The notes below the pieces were generated by a model. That model worked only from the letters and a program-made list of their open reading frames with translations. It had not been told where the DNA came from and made no database searches. The position numbers and the translations under genes are program-made. This document shows positions 9,854-19,430 of a stretch of 59,735 bases of DNA, in pieces (position 1 is the first letter of the stretch; each line of letters opens with the position of its first letter). Origin of the DNA: an uncultured Granulosicoccaceae bacterium (GTDB taxonomy: Bacteria > Pseudomonadota > Gammaproteobacteria > Granulosicoccales > Granulosicoccaceae); NCBI GenBank assembly GCA_937958675.1, contig CALGND010000013.1, positions 1-59,735 of the forward strand, given 5' to 3'.

Positions 9854-12166
9854 ATGCGCCTACTACCTTTTCTATGTTGCGGCATCTATCTCTTACTGCC
9901 CAACCTTCTATCTGCCCAAGCTATCGATATCCAAATCGAAGGCACCAATGTCAGCGGTGGTGGCTTTCAAAGCGATGTAACCATCTCAAATGATGGACTT
10001 ACAGTCTACTCATCGGCTGATATCTCAGGCGTTTTCAAATCCACTGATGGTGGATTACGGTTTGAAAGCCGCAACGAAGGCTTCATGAGTTATAAAATAG
10101 CGTCGATAGCCATAACGCCAGACAACGATCAAATCATTTATGCCGGTACTGGGAACAAAGGGGCATCAGGCGGCCTGTACCGCTCGACCGATGGTGGCGA
10201 TACCTGGGCATTGACTGGCGACGGAGATAAAGCAAAATTTTCAGGCAATCATTCTGCCGGTAGCGATCCAATACCTAAAGGGCATCCCCGATCCAACGGT
10301 GATCTACTCGTAGTTGACCAAGGCGAAAGTTCCGCTACTCACACTGATGACACCATAATAGCCGGTACCTACAAAAACGGCGTAAGGTTATTTAGTAATG
10401 GTGGAGACAAAGAGATGTCAGCTGTTAACACGTCGGGCTTTGTGCGCTCAATAGCTCGAAACTCTTCGTTGCCCAACATCGCATTTGCAGCAATCCAGTT
10501 TTCCGATGCTTCTAAAAATGGCATATACAAAATTGATTACACCAATATTTCCGCTCCAACTTCCTCTTTAGCATATGCAACGGCACGCCCTGAAGGCTTA
10601 GCCGTTTTAAGCAATGGGCATGTTTACGGCGCTATTGGTGCTGCGGGAATTGTGAAATACGACGGGCAATCCTGGCGCTTACAAAACTCTCAGCTTTCTA
10701 TCGATAATGCTTATCGACAATGGACTGCAGTTGCTGGATATGTAGCGAGGGGTCATGACATCGTATACGCAGGTACCACTAATCTAGGTGGGAAGTCCAA
10801 AGGACGTAACTACTCCAACATATGGAGAACTGACAACGGTGGCGATAGCTGGAGCGCTCTAGTGGACGCCAAAGCGAATGTGTCAGATAGCATCCATGGG
10901 CGAGATTATGATTGGTGGTTTCGATCCAAAGCATTCTCCGAAGCAGGTATTGGTCGAACTAACAGCGTTGTAAGCTCTATCGCTGTATCTCGCGGCGGCA
11001 ACAAAGATCTTGTTTCTGATGACATCGTCTATGTTTCAGGTAGAGGTGGACTTTGGAAGTCTGACAACGGAGGAAGCTCATGGGAGCCCGCTGTTAACAA
11101 TATGCAGGCCACGTCAAACAGAGGAGTAGCGGTCAATCCAAAAAAACCTAGCCAAGTCGTTTTAGCCAATACTGATTACGTCGTACTGGCGACTAATACT
11201 AGCTTTGAAAACAATAGTATGTTTCGTGATAAACCTCGTGGCGCTGAGTCTAGAGGGTATGACGTCATGTTCGACGTTGTCTCTAACGAACTTATTCTAG
11301 GAGTCGGTGACAGAGATACGAACAAACCAGGTGGAGGCGAGGTGTATATCAAGTCTGTTGCTGATCTAGATGCTCAATCTGATTCTAAGTGGCTCAACAC
11401 TAAACTTAGCTCCGCAACCGCTTCAAACAATGGCAGAGTTCGAGCTGTATCCGTTGGATACCACGATGGCACTTCATCAACTTCTCAAACAGTATTAGCT
11501 GTAGTGGAAGAAGAAGGTGTTTTTAGACTCCACAATGGCGCTTGGAAAAAAAGTAAGGGTATAAAAATAGGTTCAACAAATCAAAGTAATTTTGTGTGGC
11601 CTGATAGTTCAAATTCTGGGGTGGTCTACTTAGTCGATCTATCCACTGGCTTATACCGCTCTAACGACGGAGGACAAAGCTGGATTAATATTTGGCCAAA
11701 CGTAAGCTTTAGAAATAAAAATTTTTATAATACCGGTTACATTACTGCAAACGATAATGATCCATCAACCCTCTATCTGTCAATTCAAGGAGATCGCGGT
11801 TCACCTATAGGCGCAAAGTTTAGAGTTTATAGATTAGCAAACGCAGATACCAAGATCTTTGGCAAACCTGGCAGTGCTGGCATCACAGACATGACAAAGC
11901 GCAATAAGTCGATTAAGCGCCCTGGCCCATTGGTAATCGGCCCCGCTGGCCGTTTATGGCTGACACAACAACAGGATTCCAAAAATTCAATTAGCGCCGC
12001 ACTGTATGTTATGGATAACCCCGCCACTGATACCGCTTTTACAGAACTGACAACAGACGAATATCGCAATGTTGTTGTATCGCCAAGTGGGATAGATATC
12101 GCAAGTGATGGGCATATCTATATATCTCAGAATGGGATTGGCGTTGTTAAAATCTCCATCCCCTGA
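9854..12166 (+). CDS. Secreted Asp-box (VPS10/BNR-type) propeller protein, SPI signal
   Basis: The 770-residue protein has a short signal peptide (IYLLLPNLLSAQA) and no lipobox cysteine at the cleavage point. The body is a string of Asp-box hairpins: STDGGLRF, STDGGDTW, TDNGGDSW, SDNGGSSW and SNDGGQSW. This is the pattern of sortilin-like, xyloglucanase-like and sialidase-like propellers. No glycosidase acid/base pair could be assigned, so an enzyme name is not justified. It is paralogous over nearly its whole length to the lipoprotein encoded convergently at 12217-14640, whose stop lies only about 50 bases from this one. Some codon choices are A/T-richer than in that paralogue. Confidence 0.87.
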   Translation: MRLLPFLCCGIYLLLPNLLSAQAIDIQIEGTNVSGGGFQSDVTISNDGLTVYSSADISGVFKSTDGGLRFESRNEGFMSYKIASIAITPDNDQIIYAGTGNKGASGGLYRSTDGGDTWALTGDGDKAKFSGNHSAGSDPIPKGHPRSNGDLLVVDQGESSATHTDDTIIAGTYKNGVRLFSNGGDKEMSAVNTSGFVRSIARNSSLPNIAFAAIQFSDASKNGIYKIDYTNISAPTSSLAYATARPEGLAVLSNGHVYGAIGAAGIVKYDGQSWRLQNSQLSIDNAYRQWTAVAGYVARGHDIVYAGTTNLGGKSKGRNYSNIWRTDNGGDSWSALVDAKANVSDSIHGRDYDWWFRSKAFSEAGIGRTNSVVSSIAVSRGGNKDLVSDDIVYVSGRGGLWKSDNGGSSWEPAVNNMQATSNRGVAVNPKKPSQVVLANTDYVVLATNTSFENNSMFRDKPRGAESRGYDVMFDVVSNELILGVGDRDTNKPGGGEVYIKSVADLDAQSDSKWLNTKLSSATASNNGRVRAVSVGYHDGTSSTSQTVLAVVEEEGVFRLHNGAWKKSKGIKIGSTNQSNFVWPDSSNSGVVYLVDLSTGLYRSNDGGQSWINIWPNVSFRNKNFYNTGYITANDNDPSTLYLSIQGDRGSPIGAKFRVYRLANADTKIFGKPGSAGITDMTKRNKSIKRPGPLVIGPAGRLWLTQQQDSKNSISAALYVMDNPATDTAFTELTTDEYRNVVVSPSGIDIASDGHIYISQNGIGVVKISIP

Positions 12167-12216
12167 GTGTTCAAGTTAATAAAATAAGCCGGCCACACGA
12201 AGACAACATTCAAGCA

Positions 12217-14640
12217 TCATGGAATAGGCGTAATTTTTACAACACCTACTCCATTTTGGGAGATATAAATGCGCCCATCGCTTGAAACGTCTATTCCGCT
12301 CGGTGATACAACCGCATTCGGATAGTCATCCATACTGATCCGCGTAAATGAACTATCGGTGGCAGGGCTCTCCATAACATACAGTGCGGCGCTAATTGAA
12401 TTTTTGGAATCTTGCTGCTCTGTTAACCATAGATTGCCACCAGGACCAATCACCAAAGGACCAGGCCGCCGGATGGACGAATCGCCCGAATGTTTCGTGA
12501 TATCGACTATGTCGGCAGAACCCGGTTCGCCAAATATGCCGGTGTCTGCGCTGGTCATTCTATAAACTTTGAAGCTAGTACCAATTGGTGAACCGTTATC
12601 GCCTTGTATTGACAGATAAAGGGTTGATGGATCATTATCATTTGCAGTAATGAAACCAGTATTGTAAAAGTCATTATTCCTAAAGCTCATACTTGGCCAG
12701 ATGTCTGTCCAATTTTGTCCACCATCAGTAGAGCGATATAGACCAGTGGATAAATCGACTAAGTAGACCACCCCAGAATTTGAACTATCAGGCCACACAA
12801 AGTTACTTCGATCGGTCGACCCAATACTCACGCCGCTACTTTTAGACCAAACTCCACTGTGGTAGCGGTAAACACCATCACCTTCCACTGCTGCCAAAAT
12901 AGTTTGAGTGGTGGCGCTATTGCCATCATGATACCCAACAGATACCGCCCGCACCCGCCCATCGTTAGCCGCCGTTGCAGAGACAAGGTTGGTATTCATC
13001 CAACCAGAATCAGCAGGCACGCCAAGCGCTGTGGCAAATTTTATGAACACCTCACCACCTCCAGGATTATTGGTATCCCTGTCTCCCGTGCCAAGAATCA
13101 CTTCATCCGATACAACATCAAAAATGACATCGTATGCTCTGGATTCCGCGCCCGAGGGTTTGTCGCGAGACATATCGCCGCCCACAAAGCTTGCGCTTGT
13201 TTGAAGCAATACGTAATCGGTGTTTGCTAAAACGACTTGAGCGGGATTATTCGGATTGACTGCAACGCCTCTATTTGACGTAGCCTGCATATTATTAACA
13301 GCAGGCTTCCATAACTCTCCGCCATTGTCAGACTTCCAGATTCCACCACGTCCTGAGACATAGATAATGTCATCGGAAACAGCGCCTAAAGAGTTTCCAC
13401 GAGCAACAGCAATTGAACTCACTACGCTGTTCTTGCGGCCAAGACCCGCCTGCTTGAATGCGACCGTACGAAACCACCAATCGTACTCTTGACCATATAT
13501 GGTGTCTAAAACATTGCTATCAACATCCACTAATGGCGACCAATCAGCCCCGCCATCAACCGTTCTCCAGATAGAGGAGTAGTTTGCACCCGATGCATTT
13601 CCACCTAGATTATTCGTCCCCGCATACACAACATCACTACCATCAGCGACATAGCCTGCAACTGCCGTCCATTGTCTATTACTATTGTTAACTGCTAGAT
13701 TGGTATTTTGCAGCTCCCATGAAACACCATCATATTTTACAATTCCATCCACGCCAATAGCACCGTACACATGACCACTGCTTAATACGGTTAAGCCTTC
13801 AGGCCGTGGTGTCGGATATTCCAAAGACGATGTCATTGCAGAAGGGTTGGTGTAATCAATCCTGTATATACCGCTTTGGGCGCTGTCGGTAAATTGAATG
13901 GCCGCAAATGCAATATTCGGCAAAGAGGGGTCACGCGCGATTGCACGGACAAAACCAGATGTATTGACTGCCGCTACCTCGTTTTCCCCACCTTGAGTAA
14001 AAAGCCGGACACCATCTTTGTATGTACCTGCGATAATAATGTCATCAGTATGAGTATCCGGATTACTCCCTTCGTCTACAACGATCAGGTCTCCATTAGA
14101 TCTGGGATGGCCATCAGGCACCGGATCACTCGCCGCAGAATGGTTGCCCGCAAATTTTGCACCAGCGCCATCTCCAGTCAACACCCAAGTTTCACCTGCA
14201 TCGATCGATCTAAACAGTCCGCCCGATGCTCCCTTATCACCAATTCCTACATAGAGTATCTGGTCGTTATCTGGTGTGATCACCAAAGACGCGACCTTGC
14301 TAGATTCTAAGCCTTCATTGCGGTTTTCAAATCGCAAACCACCGTCTGTCGATTTAAATACTCCCGAAACATCGGCGGATGAATATACGGTCTGCCCATC
14401 ATCACTTATGGTCACATCACTTTGAAACCCGCCTCCGCTGACGTTGGTATCATCCAAGACATACTCATTCGGTTTAGCTCCCCCGATATCAGGCTCAGAA
14501 TCAGGGTCGACTGTCACAACAGGATCAGGCTCGGCCGCTAGAGGCTCATCCACCGTTTCCTGCTGGGATGATCCACACCCAATTAAACCAATAGAAAGAG
14601 ACAGATACAGGAAAAGATGAGATGGAGCGGATAGTCGCAC
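12217..14640 (-). CDS. Asp-box propeller lipoprotein, paralogue of the convergent neighbour
   Basis: The start chosen is GTG at 14640 because a perfect AGGAGG lies 5 bases upstream. A TTG at 14676 is in frame but has no ribosome binding site. Residues 1-22 form a lipoprotein signal with lipobox LIGC, then an acidic Pro/Glu/Asp-rich linker to about residue 60. The propeller begins at TNVSGGGFQSDVTIS and repeats Asp-boxes (STDGGLRF, SIDAGETW, TVDGGADW, SDNGGELW, STDGGQNW). Apart from the anchor and linker it aligns end to end with the secreted protein at 9854. It is expected on the outer membrane. Its ligand is unknown. Confidence 0.88.
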   Translation of the reverse strand: MRLSAPSHLFLYLSLSIGLIGCGSSQQETVDEPLAAEPDPVVTVDPDSEPDIGGAKPNEYVLDDTNVSGGGFQSDVTISDDGQTVYSSADVSGVFKSTDGGLRFENRNEGLESSKVASLVITPDNDQILYVGIGDKGASGGLFRSIDAGETWVLTGDGAGAKFAGNHSAASDPVPDGHPRSNGDLIVVDEGSNPDTHTDDIIIAGTYKDGVRLFTQGGENEVAAVNTSGFVRAIARDPSLPNIAFAAIQFTDSAQSGIYRIDYTNPSAMTSSLEYPTPRPEGLTVLSSGHVYGAIGVDGIVKYDGVSWELQNTNLAVNNSNRQWTAVAGYVADGSDVVYAGTNNLGGNASGANYSSIWRTVDGGADWSPLVDVDSNVLDTIYGQEYDWWFRTVAFKQAGLGRKNSVVSSIAVARGNSLGAVSDDIIYVSGRGGIWKSDNGGELWKPAVNNMQATSNRGVAVNPNNPAQVVLANTDYVLLQTSASFVGGDMSRDKPSGAESRAYDVIFDVVSDEVILGTGDRDTNNPGGGEVFIKFATALGVPADSGWMNTNLVSATAANDGRVRAVSVGYHDGNSATTQTILAAVEGDGVYRYHSGVWSKSSGVSIGSTDRSNFVWPDSSNSGVVYLVDLSTGLYRSTDGGQNWTDIWPSMSFRNNDFYNTGFITANDNDPSTLYLSIQGDNGSPIGTSFKVYRMTSADTGIFGEPGSADIVDITKHSGDSSIRRPGPLVIGPGGNLWLTEQQDSKNSISAALYVMESPATDSSFTRISMDDYPNAVVSPSGIDVSSDGRIYISQNGVGVVKITPIP

Positions 14641-14790
14641 GGAAGCCTCCTGATTACAAAGCGCACTAGTAATCAATCAGCAAATATGGTTCCAATTCCA
14701 TCGACTGAGCTTGCAGTAATAATTACATCATCAATAACGAAGCATCCAAGCCACAAAATTTGCGCGACTCAGGCATGACAGTGCCCGCTA

Positions 14791-15831
14791 CTAGTCTATT
14801 CTTCCTCTCGAGTTAAACCCTTGGCTCATGAGATCACCCTGCCAAAGCTGGACTCCGTTTATCGAGTTAACCGAGGAGTTCGCTGCTCGATAAACAATAC
14901 GCATCATTTCGTCCGCTCTGTCCATCGACCTAATATCACCAGAGCGTTTTTTTCCGTTCACTGTATGTTCAACATGCCACCTCGGATCGGCGAGGTGCAG
15001 TTCGATAAGATGCACGCCCCCAGGGGAGAGTTCCAATGGATCCACCTCACCGACAACGTTGCAACCATTGGCTGCCGCGCTGAACGCAGATTCTTTGTTG
15101 GCGGGTTCTAAAGCGAAACCACAGTTGTCACCTGGGTTGTTAAGCGTGATTGTTTCATCGGAAACGTTTTGTACGGTTACCCTAAGTTGCGGAAGCACTT
15201 TTTCGACGTTCTGGCTAGCCTGCTCATTATCAGCAACAGCAACACTATTATTTGCTAGGGCAAAATTGCTCGTTAATTCCAATTTAATACCTAGCTGGCT
15301 CCAGCGATAATCGGTAATTACTGCTGTCCCTTTACTATCCAATGCGATTTCCATTTCCATTGCGGTTTGCATGCCGCCACGGATGCCACGTTTGTCTTCA
15401 ATGGTTTTACCTTTGCCTTGCTCTACAAACAATTGCTCGATACCGAAGCGTGCGTGTATTACATTCCTACCTAAGCTTCTTCCTCTGTGATTTTTCCTAC
15501 CTCGAATAAATATTCCGGTCTTAGGTTTTGTGTCGGTAAACTGAATTGCCTCATACAAACCACTTGGCATTTTTTCTAAAACGGCGTAAATAACGTCTCC
15601 CTTTCCAAGAACCTTATCGGGCATCGACCATTGATTGGGTGCCGAATTCAAGTTATTGAGCGGGTAGCGCAAGCGAACAAAATCACCACGAAACGGATCT
15701 CTGGGATCAATTGGAGCGGTAGCCATGTGAATTCGTAAACCATTTTTTACGATAGATTCTCGGCCGTAAACCATGTGCCCAAGCACCGCGACCTGCACAA
15801 CAACACATAGAAGAATTAACGCACTACGCAT
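14791..15831 (-). CDS. GDYXXLXY-domain membrane-associated protein
   Basis: One N-terminal membrane segment (ALILLCVVVQVAVLGHMVYG) precedes the family motif DPFRGDFVRLRY, a GDYXXLXY variant with Phe for Tyr. A second region around residues 85-175 contains the typical FIRGR and FGIEQLFVEQGKG elements. After about residue 190 there is an extra domain with two cysteines (CGF, GCNVVG) not usual for the short family members. The gene overlaps the end of the upstream DUF2157 gene by 8 bases, matching the known pairing of these two families. The family has no proven function. It is probably a membrane-bound periplasmic component. Confidence 0.85.
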   Translation of the reverse strand: MRSALILLCVVVQVAVLGHMVYGRESIVKNGLRIHMATAPIDPRDPFRGDFVRLRYPLNNLNSAPNQWSMPDKVLGKGDVIYAVLEKMPSGLYEAIQFTDTKPKTGIFIRGRKNHRGRSLGRNVIHARFGIEQLFVEQGKGKTIEDKRGIRGGMQTAMEMEIALDSKGTAVITDYRWSQLGIKLELTSNFALANNSVAVADNEQASQNVEKVLPQLRVTVQNVSDETITLNNPGDNCGFALEPANKESAFSAAANGCNVVGEVDPLELSPGGVHLIELHLADPRWHVEHTVNGKKRSGDIRSMDRADEMMRIVYRAANSSVNSINGVQLWQGDLMSQGFNSRGRID

Positions 15832-17116
15832 TTGAATGCTTCCTTAGCTTGCTTCGAGAGTACATATGCCCGATGAAAAACAGCATTGCACCCAATAACA
15901 AAAAGACCAGCGATCGCATTAACAAACTTTCAAACAAATCGTTAAAGCGCGCAAAGACCAGCGTCGCCAATACGACACATCCGAGTGCCACTTGCTTCCA
16001 TTTTAAGTTATCCGTACCTCTGATTATTAACAATATGCAGTGCACTGCTAAAATCGCATCAAACAGCAGGTTTAAAGGCAAGCCAGAGTTTCGGGTTGAT
16101 TGGGCAGTCAGAGCGAATAAAAGCAAGACGGTTAGTAATATCAAACCATGCTGCATTGATTTGGTAACTTCAAACTTTGCTTTTAGTCCAAAGAGGCACA
16201 TACCAACCCAAACCACTGTGGCAATACCTAGCAATCCCCAAATAACAATACGTTCTAAGGTATCGCCATCCTTAATCGAGAAATCCAATATTCCCCAATC
16301 AAAGGTTAAGGCAAACACAAACAGGCCATAGATCACCACGCCAGTTACTCGCAATACATCAACACTCCTCGGGAATCTGGTGTTTCTTACAACATAGGAA
16401 ATTGCAATTAGAATTACTGCGATGGTAAAAAGTGCGTAAAACACGATAATTTCATCAACGTGTATTCCCGCATTAAGTAATAACAACGCAATAGTGGCTA
16501 CCAAACCAATAAATAACAACACCGTTGAGCGCTGCAACCAAGCAAGGGGCAACACACCAAAAAACACTAACGCCGCACTATAAAAATGCAGGTTTGAGAA
16601 ATCTATTATTTCTGAAAACCCCCAGACACTAATAAGACAAGCAGCAATAATGCCCTGAATCACTGAAGGCAAGGCCCATGCGAAAAGCAGCGCCCCCACA
16701 CCCCATACCAAAATAGCGACCGGGTAGTGCTCGTTGAGGTGGTAGATTTGTGCAATTAGAAATATACCGGCTCCGAACATCATCGTGCCAATCAGATGAA
16801 AGCCTTCAGAAAGATTGCGCTGCTCCAGACTCCTAACAGAGCAATACCAGCCTAGTAAATGAAAACCGATAAGCGATAGGAAGATCATCGTTAGTTTGGC
16901 AAACTTGGGAAGATCATCCCAGTTGTAAGCAAAAAACAAAATGACGCCGAGGCCGAAGATGATGGCACCAATTGCGGTAAGTAAAGACACACCCCAAGAT
17001 TTACCTGAGGCTGCTGGATAACGTTCTGCGAGTAATTGACCCGTTGTTCGATCGATTAGGCCTTCACTTACCCAAGTCTTAATTTCTGACTGCAACCAGT
17101 CTGTTTTGCTACTCAT
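15824..17116 (-). CDS. DUF2157-family polytopic membrane protein
   Basis: The 430-residue protein begins with a soluble segment (WVSEGLIDRTTGQLLAERYP) characteristic of DUF2157, followed by about a dozen hydrophobic helices starting with LLTAIGAIIFGLGVILFFAYNWDDLP. The NWDDLP turn after helix two is conserved in this family. It is translationally coupled (8-base overlap) to the GDYXXLXY gene. An inner-membrane location is clear, but the molecular function is unknown for the family. The esterase gene upstream ends only 7 bases before this start, so transcription may continue from there. Confidence 0.88.
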   Translation of the reverse strand: MSSKTDWLQSEIKTWVSEGLIDRTTGQLLAERYPAASGKSWGVSLLTAIGAIIFGLGVILFFAYNWDDLPKFAKLTMIFLSLIGFHLLGWYCSVRSLEQRNLSEGFHLIGTMMFGAGIFLIAQIYHLNEHYPVAILVWGVGALLFAWALPSVIQGIIAACLISVWGFSEIIDFSNLHFYSAALVFFGVLPLAWLQRSTVLLFIGLVATIALLLLNAGIHVDEIIVFYALFTIAVILIAISYVVRNTRFPRSVDVLRVTGVVIYGLFVFALTFDWGILDFSIKDGDTLERIVIWGLLGIATVVWVGMCLFGLKAKFEVTKSMQHGLILLTVLLLFALTAQSTRNSGLPLNLLFDAILAVHCILLIIRGTDNLKWKQVALGCVVLATLVFARFNDLFESLLMRSLVFLLLGAMLFFIGHMYSRSKLRKHSNA

Positions 17117-17123
17117 GCATACA

Positions 17124-19430
17124 CTATAGTCGACATGAGAATGAAAGCAGGCGACGGGGGTATAAGGACACTCTAATCCAAAGAACGGGCAGTACTAGCC
17201 ATGCTATCCAGGTGCTACTTCCACCACCGCTGCCGCCACCTGCTTGATCCAAACTGGGCCCAGCGGAGGCAAATCGCAGCATTTTTTGCATGGACTCTTC
17301 GGTAGCAGCGGCACTTTGCTCACTGCCTGCCAAACACAGCTGCGGTGCAATGCACAGGTCAAGCGTATGCTCGCCTTCAGCAATCAAATGCAACTGACTA
17401 CCATTGTTGCCACAACTTATCTCTCGCTTGTAACCGCTTAGCGATACTCCCAACGGTATCAAACTATTATCGCTATCGCCCAATAACGCATCGCACATCA
17501 ACACAGATTGCCGATAAGGTAGCAAGCTATCCATTTCCCCATGCAATATAAACATCGGAGGATAAAGCTCCGGTGTTTGGCTAACAATGGCAGGAAACCT
17601 GTTTGACTGAATCAAGGGAGATGCAAAATCGATGTTTTCGAGTGAGCTACCGGATATGGATTCAAGTATGCGCTGCCCAGCGGGATTAGCACTTGGATTA
17701 GCAATCAACTGCTCAGCAAAATCTTGAAAATCCAATGGCGCATAAAACAGTATTGCTTTTTTAACTTCCGCCCACCGATTCACTGCCATTGACGCAGCCA
17801 GATGCCCGCCAGCAGATTGGCCAAATACAATAGGCTTACCGCTACCACCATATGCAGTGGCGTTACTAACAACCCAATCGAATGCGTCATTAGTATCCGC
17901 CAATACTTGGTCAAAGTCGGCGTTATGACACTCCGGGTTGCCATCTTTGTTCCCAATCAATCGATAGAATGGCGCAAACACAACAAAACCTGCATTGGTG
18001 AAATGCGTTGCCATAGTTTCGACACCTAAAAAACCACTACCACGGTTTTGCCAACTACCACCATGCCAAGCAATCAACACAGGTTTGTCGATACTACTAC
18101 CCGGTGTTTGATCATATATACGCATCTCTAGCTGACACTGACCCGAGTCAGAATCAACAGATTTATAGGGCACTCGAAGTGAATAAGGTTGGCTGCCACT
18201 TAGCGGCAATGCGGAAATATCAAAAGTTGTACCTGGCGAACGTGTCCAAGTGTTTAGCGAGTTAGGAAAAGAGGCGGCATTACCCAATCGATTTTCATTT
18301 AGCGCGACGTTACAAAAATCAGCCAGATTAGTTTGCTGATAGCGCAGCTCGGTCTGACAGTCTCTATCACCAAAATACTGACCTGACTCCACAGGTTCTA
18401 CTATTTCACAAGTGCCGGACGCCATCGAATATAAGGAATGTGCAGGCAAATTAGTTTGAAGCAAATTACCAGCCTCACAAGCAACACTTCCCTCCAATAT
18501 CATCGACAGCGTTTGCTGATCATCCGCGACTATCGCAGCAAGAATTTGATACCAGTTGTCTTGCAAATAGGTTAAGGAATGCGGAAATCGCGCGTCGGGC
18601 TGTAGCAGACGATACAAAGCCAGTACCTGAGCATCCTCTGCAGCGGGAAGCTCCAGCGTTAATTCTCCATTGTTAAAGTTACCCACAATTTGTTGATCAA
18701 GCTGCTGCTGCAAACTTGCAATTTGTTGCTTGAATGCACTAACGCTAAATTTTTCATCCACCTCGTCTTGTAAAAATGATTCAAGCAATTTTCGGAACAC
18801 GGAGTCGTCTACATCCACTCGAATGTTCTTGGAGAGTAGTTCACCGGATATTTCAAGTTTAGGTCGTAAGCTCAGTGTTGAAGGACTGGGCCACGTTGGG
18901 TTCAATGTCAATGTGGCGATCAAACTCAGTGCCATATCGCCATCGGCGTTGACTTCAAAACTGTCACTGGCGATTTGTTGACAACTCCCCAAGCGAATAC
19001 CAAACGTTTGTTTAGCTCTACCCTCTGCATTGATATCAGCCTCAAGCCGCGCGCCAACACTGATCGGATCGTGCAAAGAACTAAGCGCAAATGAAAATTC
19101 AGTATCGTTTTTTACAGTGATGTTCAGATCTAGATGTTGGATAACCGTATTATTACAACCGCCTTCAACAAGCTCGTTAGAGTAGCGCTCTTGAAACAAC
19201 AAACTATCGGGACGCACACCTATTCCAGATTCAGCCAATTGCCGCCGAATGCGTTCGTACACCAAACTTCGAACCGAGTCGGCAGCATTGTCAGCTGATA
19301 GCAACGCCGCATTTAACTCCCCCACCGTAACCTTTATGGTTTCGGCCGAGGCGCTGAATGGCCATAAAAGCACGGTTAGTAAAACCAGAAATCTCACGAC
19401 AATTTGCAACCTAATTGAGCTATTAGACAT
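17124..19430 (-). CDS. Secreted alpha/beta-hydrolase (esterase-like) with GlyGly-CTERM-like tail
   Basis: A signal peptide (FLVLLTVLLWPFSASAE) is followed by about 400 residues of unrecognised sequence that is beta-rich and has several cysteines. An alpha/beta-hydrolase domain of the BD-FAE/HSL kind comes next: oxyanion motif HGGSW, nucleophile elbow GQSAGG, acid in HGEMDSL and His in GEHTLDL. The extreme C-terminus has a Gly/Ser-rich segment AGGGSGGGSSTW, a hydrophobic stretch and an RR pair, which is the layout of GlyGly-CTERM sorting signals. The start ATG overlaps the upstream stop as TAATG. It may remove acyl groups from an exported glycan (inference). Confidence 0.82.
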   Translation of the reverse strand: MSNSSIRLQIVVRFLVLLTVLLWPFSASAETIKVTVGELNAALLSADNAADSVRSLVYERIRRQLAESGIGVRPDSLLFQERYSNELVEGGCNNTVIQHLDLNITVKNDTEFSFALSSLHDPISVGARLEADINAEGRAKQTFGIRLGSCQQIASDSFEVNADGDMALSLIATLTLNPTWPSPSTLSLRPKLEISGELLSKNIRVDVDDSVFRKLLESFLQDEVDEKFSVSAFKQQIASLQQQLDQQIVGNFNNGELTLELPAAEDAQVLALYRLLQPDARFPHSLTYLQDNWYQILAAIVADDQQTLSMILEGSVACEAGNLLQTNLPAHSLYSMASGTCEIVEPVESGQYFGDRDCQTELRYQQTNLADFCNVALNENRLGNAASFPNSLNTWTRSPGTTFDISALPLSGSQPYSLRVPYKSVDSDSGQCQLEMRIYDQTPGSSIDKPVLIAWHGGSWQNRGSGFLGVETMATHFTNAGFVVFAPFYRLIGNKDGNPECHNADFDQVLADTNDAFDWVVSNATAYGGSGKPIVFGQSAGGHLAASMAVNRWAEVKKAILFYAPLDFQDFAEQLIANPSANPAGQRILESISGSSLENIDFASPLIQSNRFPAIVSQTPELYPPMFILHGEMDSLLPYRQSVLMCDALLGDSDNSLIPLGVSLSGYKREISCGNNGSQLHLIAEGEHTLDLCIAPQLCLAGSEQSAAATEESMQKMLRFASAGPSLDQAGGGSGGGSSTWIAWLVLPVLWIRVSLYPRRLLSFSCRL

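Noticed and set aside
12859-14310. Plus-strand open frames of 123 and 144 codons antisense to the Asp-box lipoprotein gene
   Set aside because: They are rich in Cys, Arg and His and mirror codon bias of the real minus-strand gene; no ribosome binding site.
9854-14640. Calling the Asp-box propellers sialidases or xyloglucanases
   Set aside because: Asp-boxes are structural; I could not place the catalytic residues of either enzyme family.
15849-16331. Plus-strand open frame of 160 codons antisense to the DUF2157 gene
   Set aside because: It is a complement shadow of a membrane protein, rich in Lys/Ser/Asn and without a start signal.
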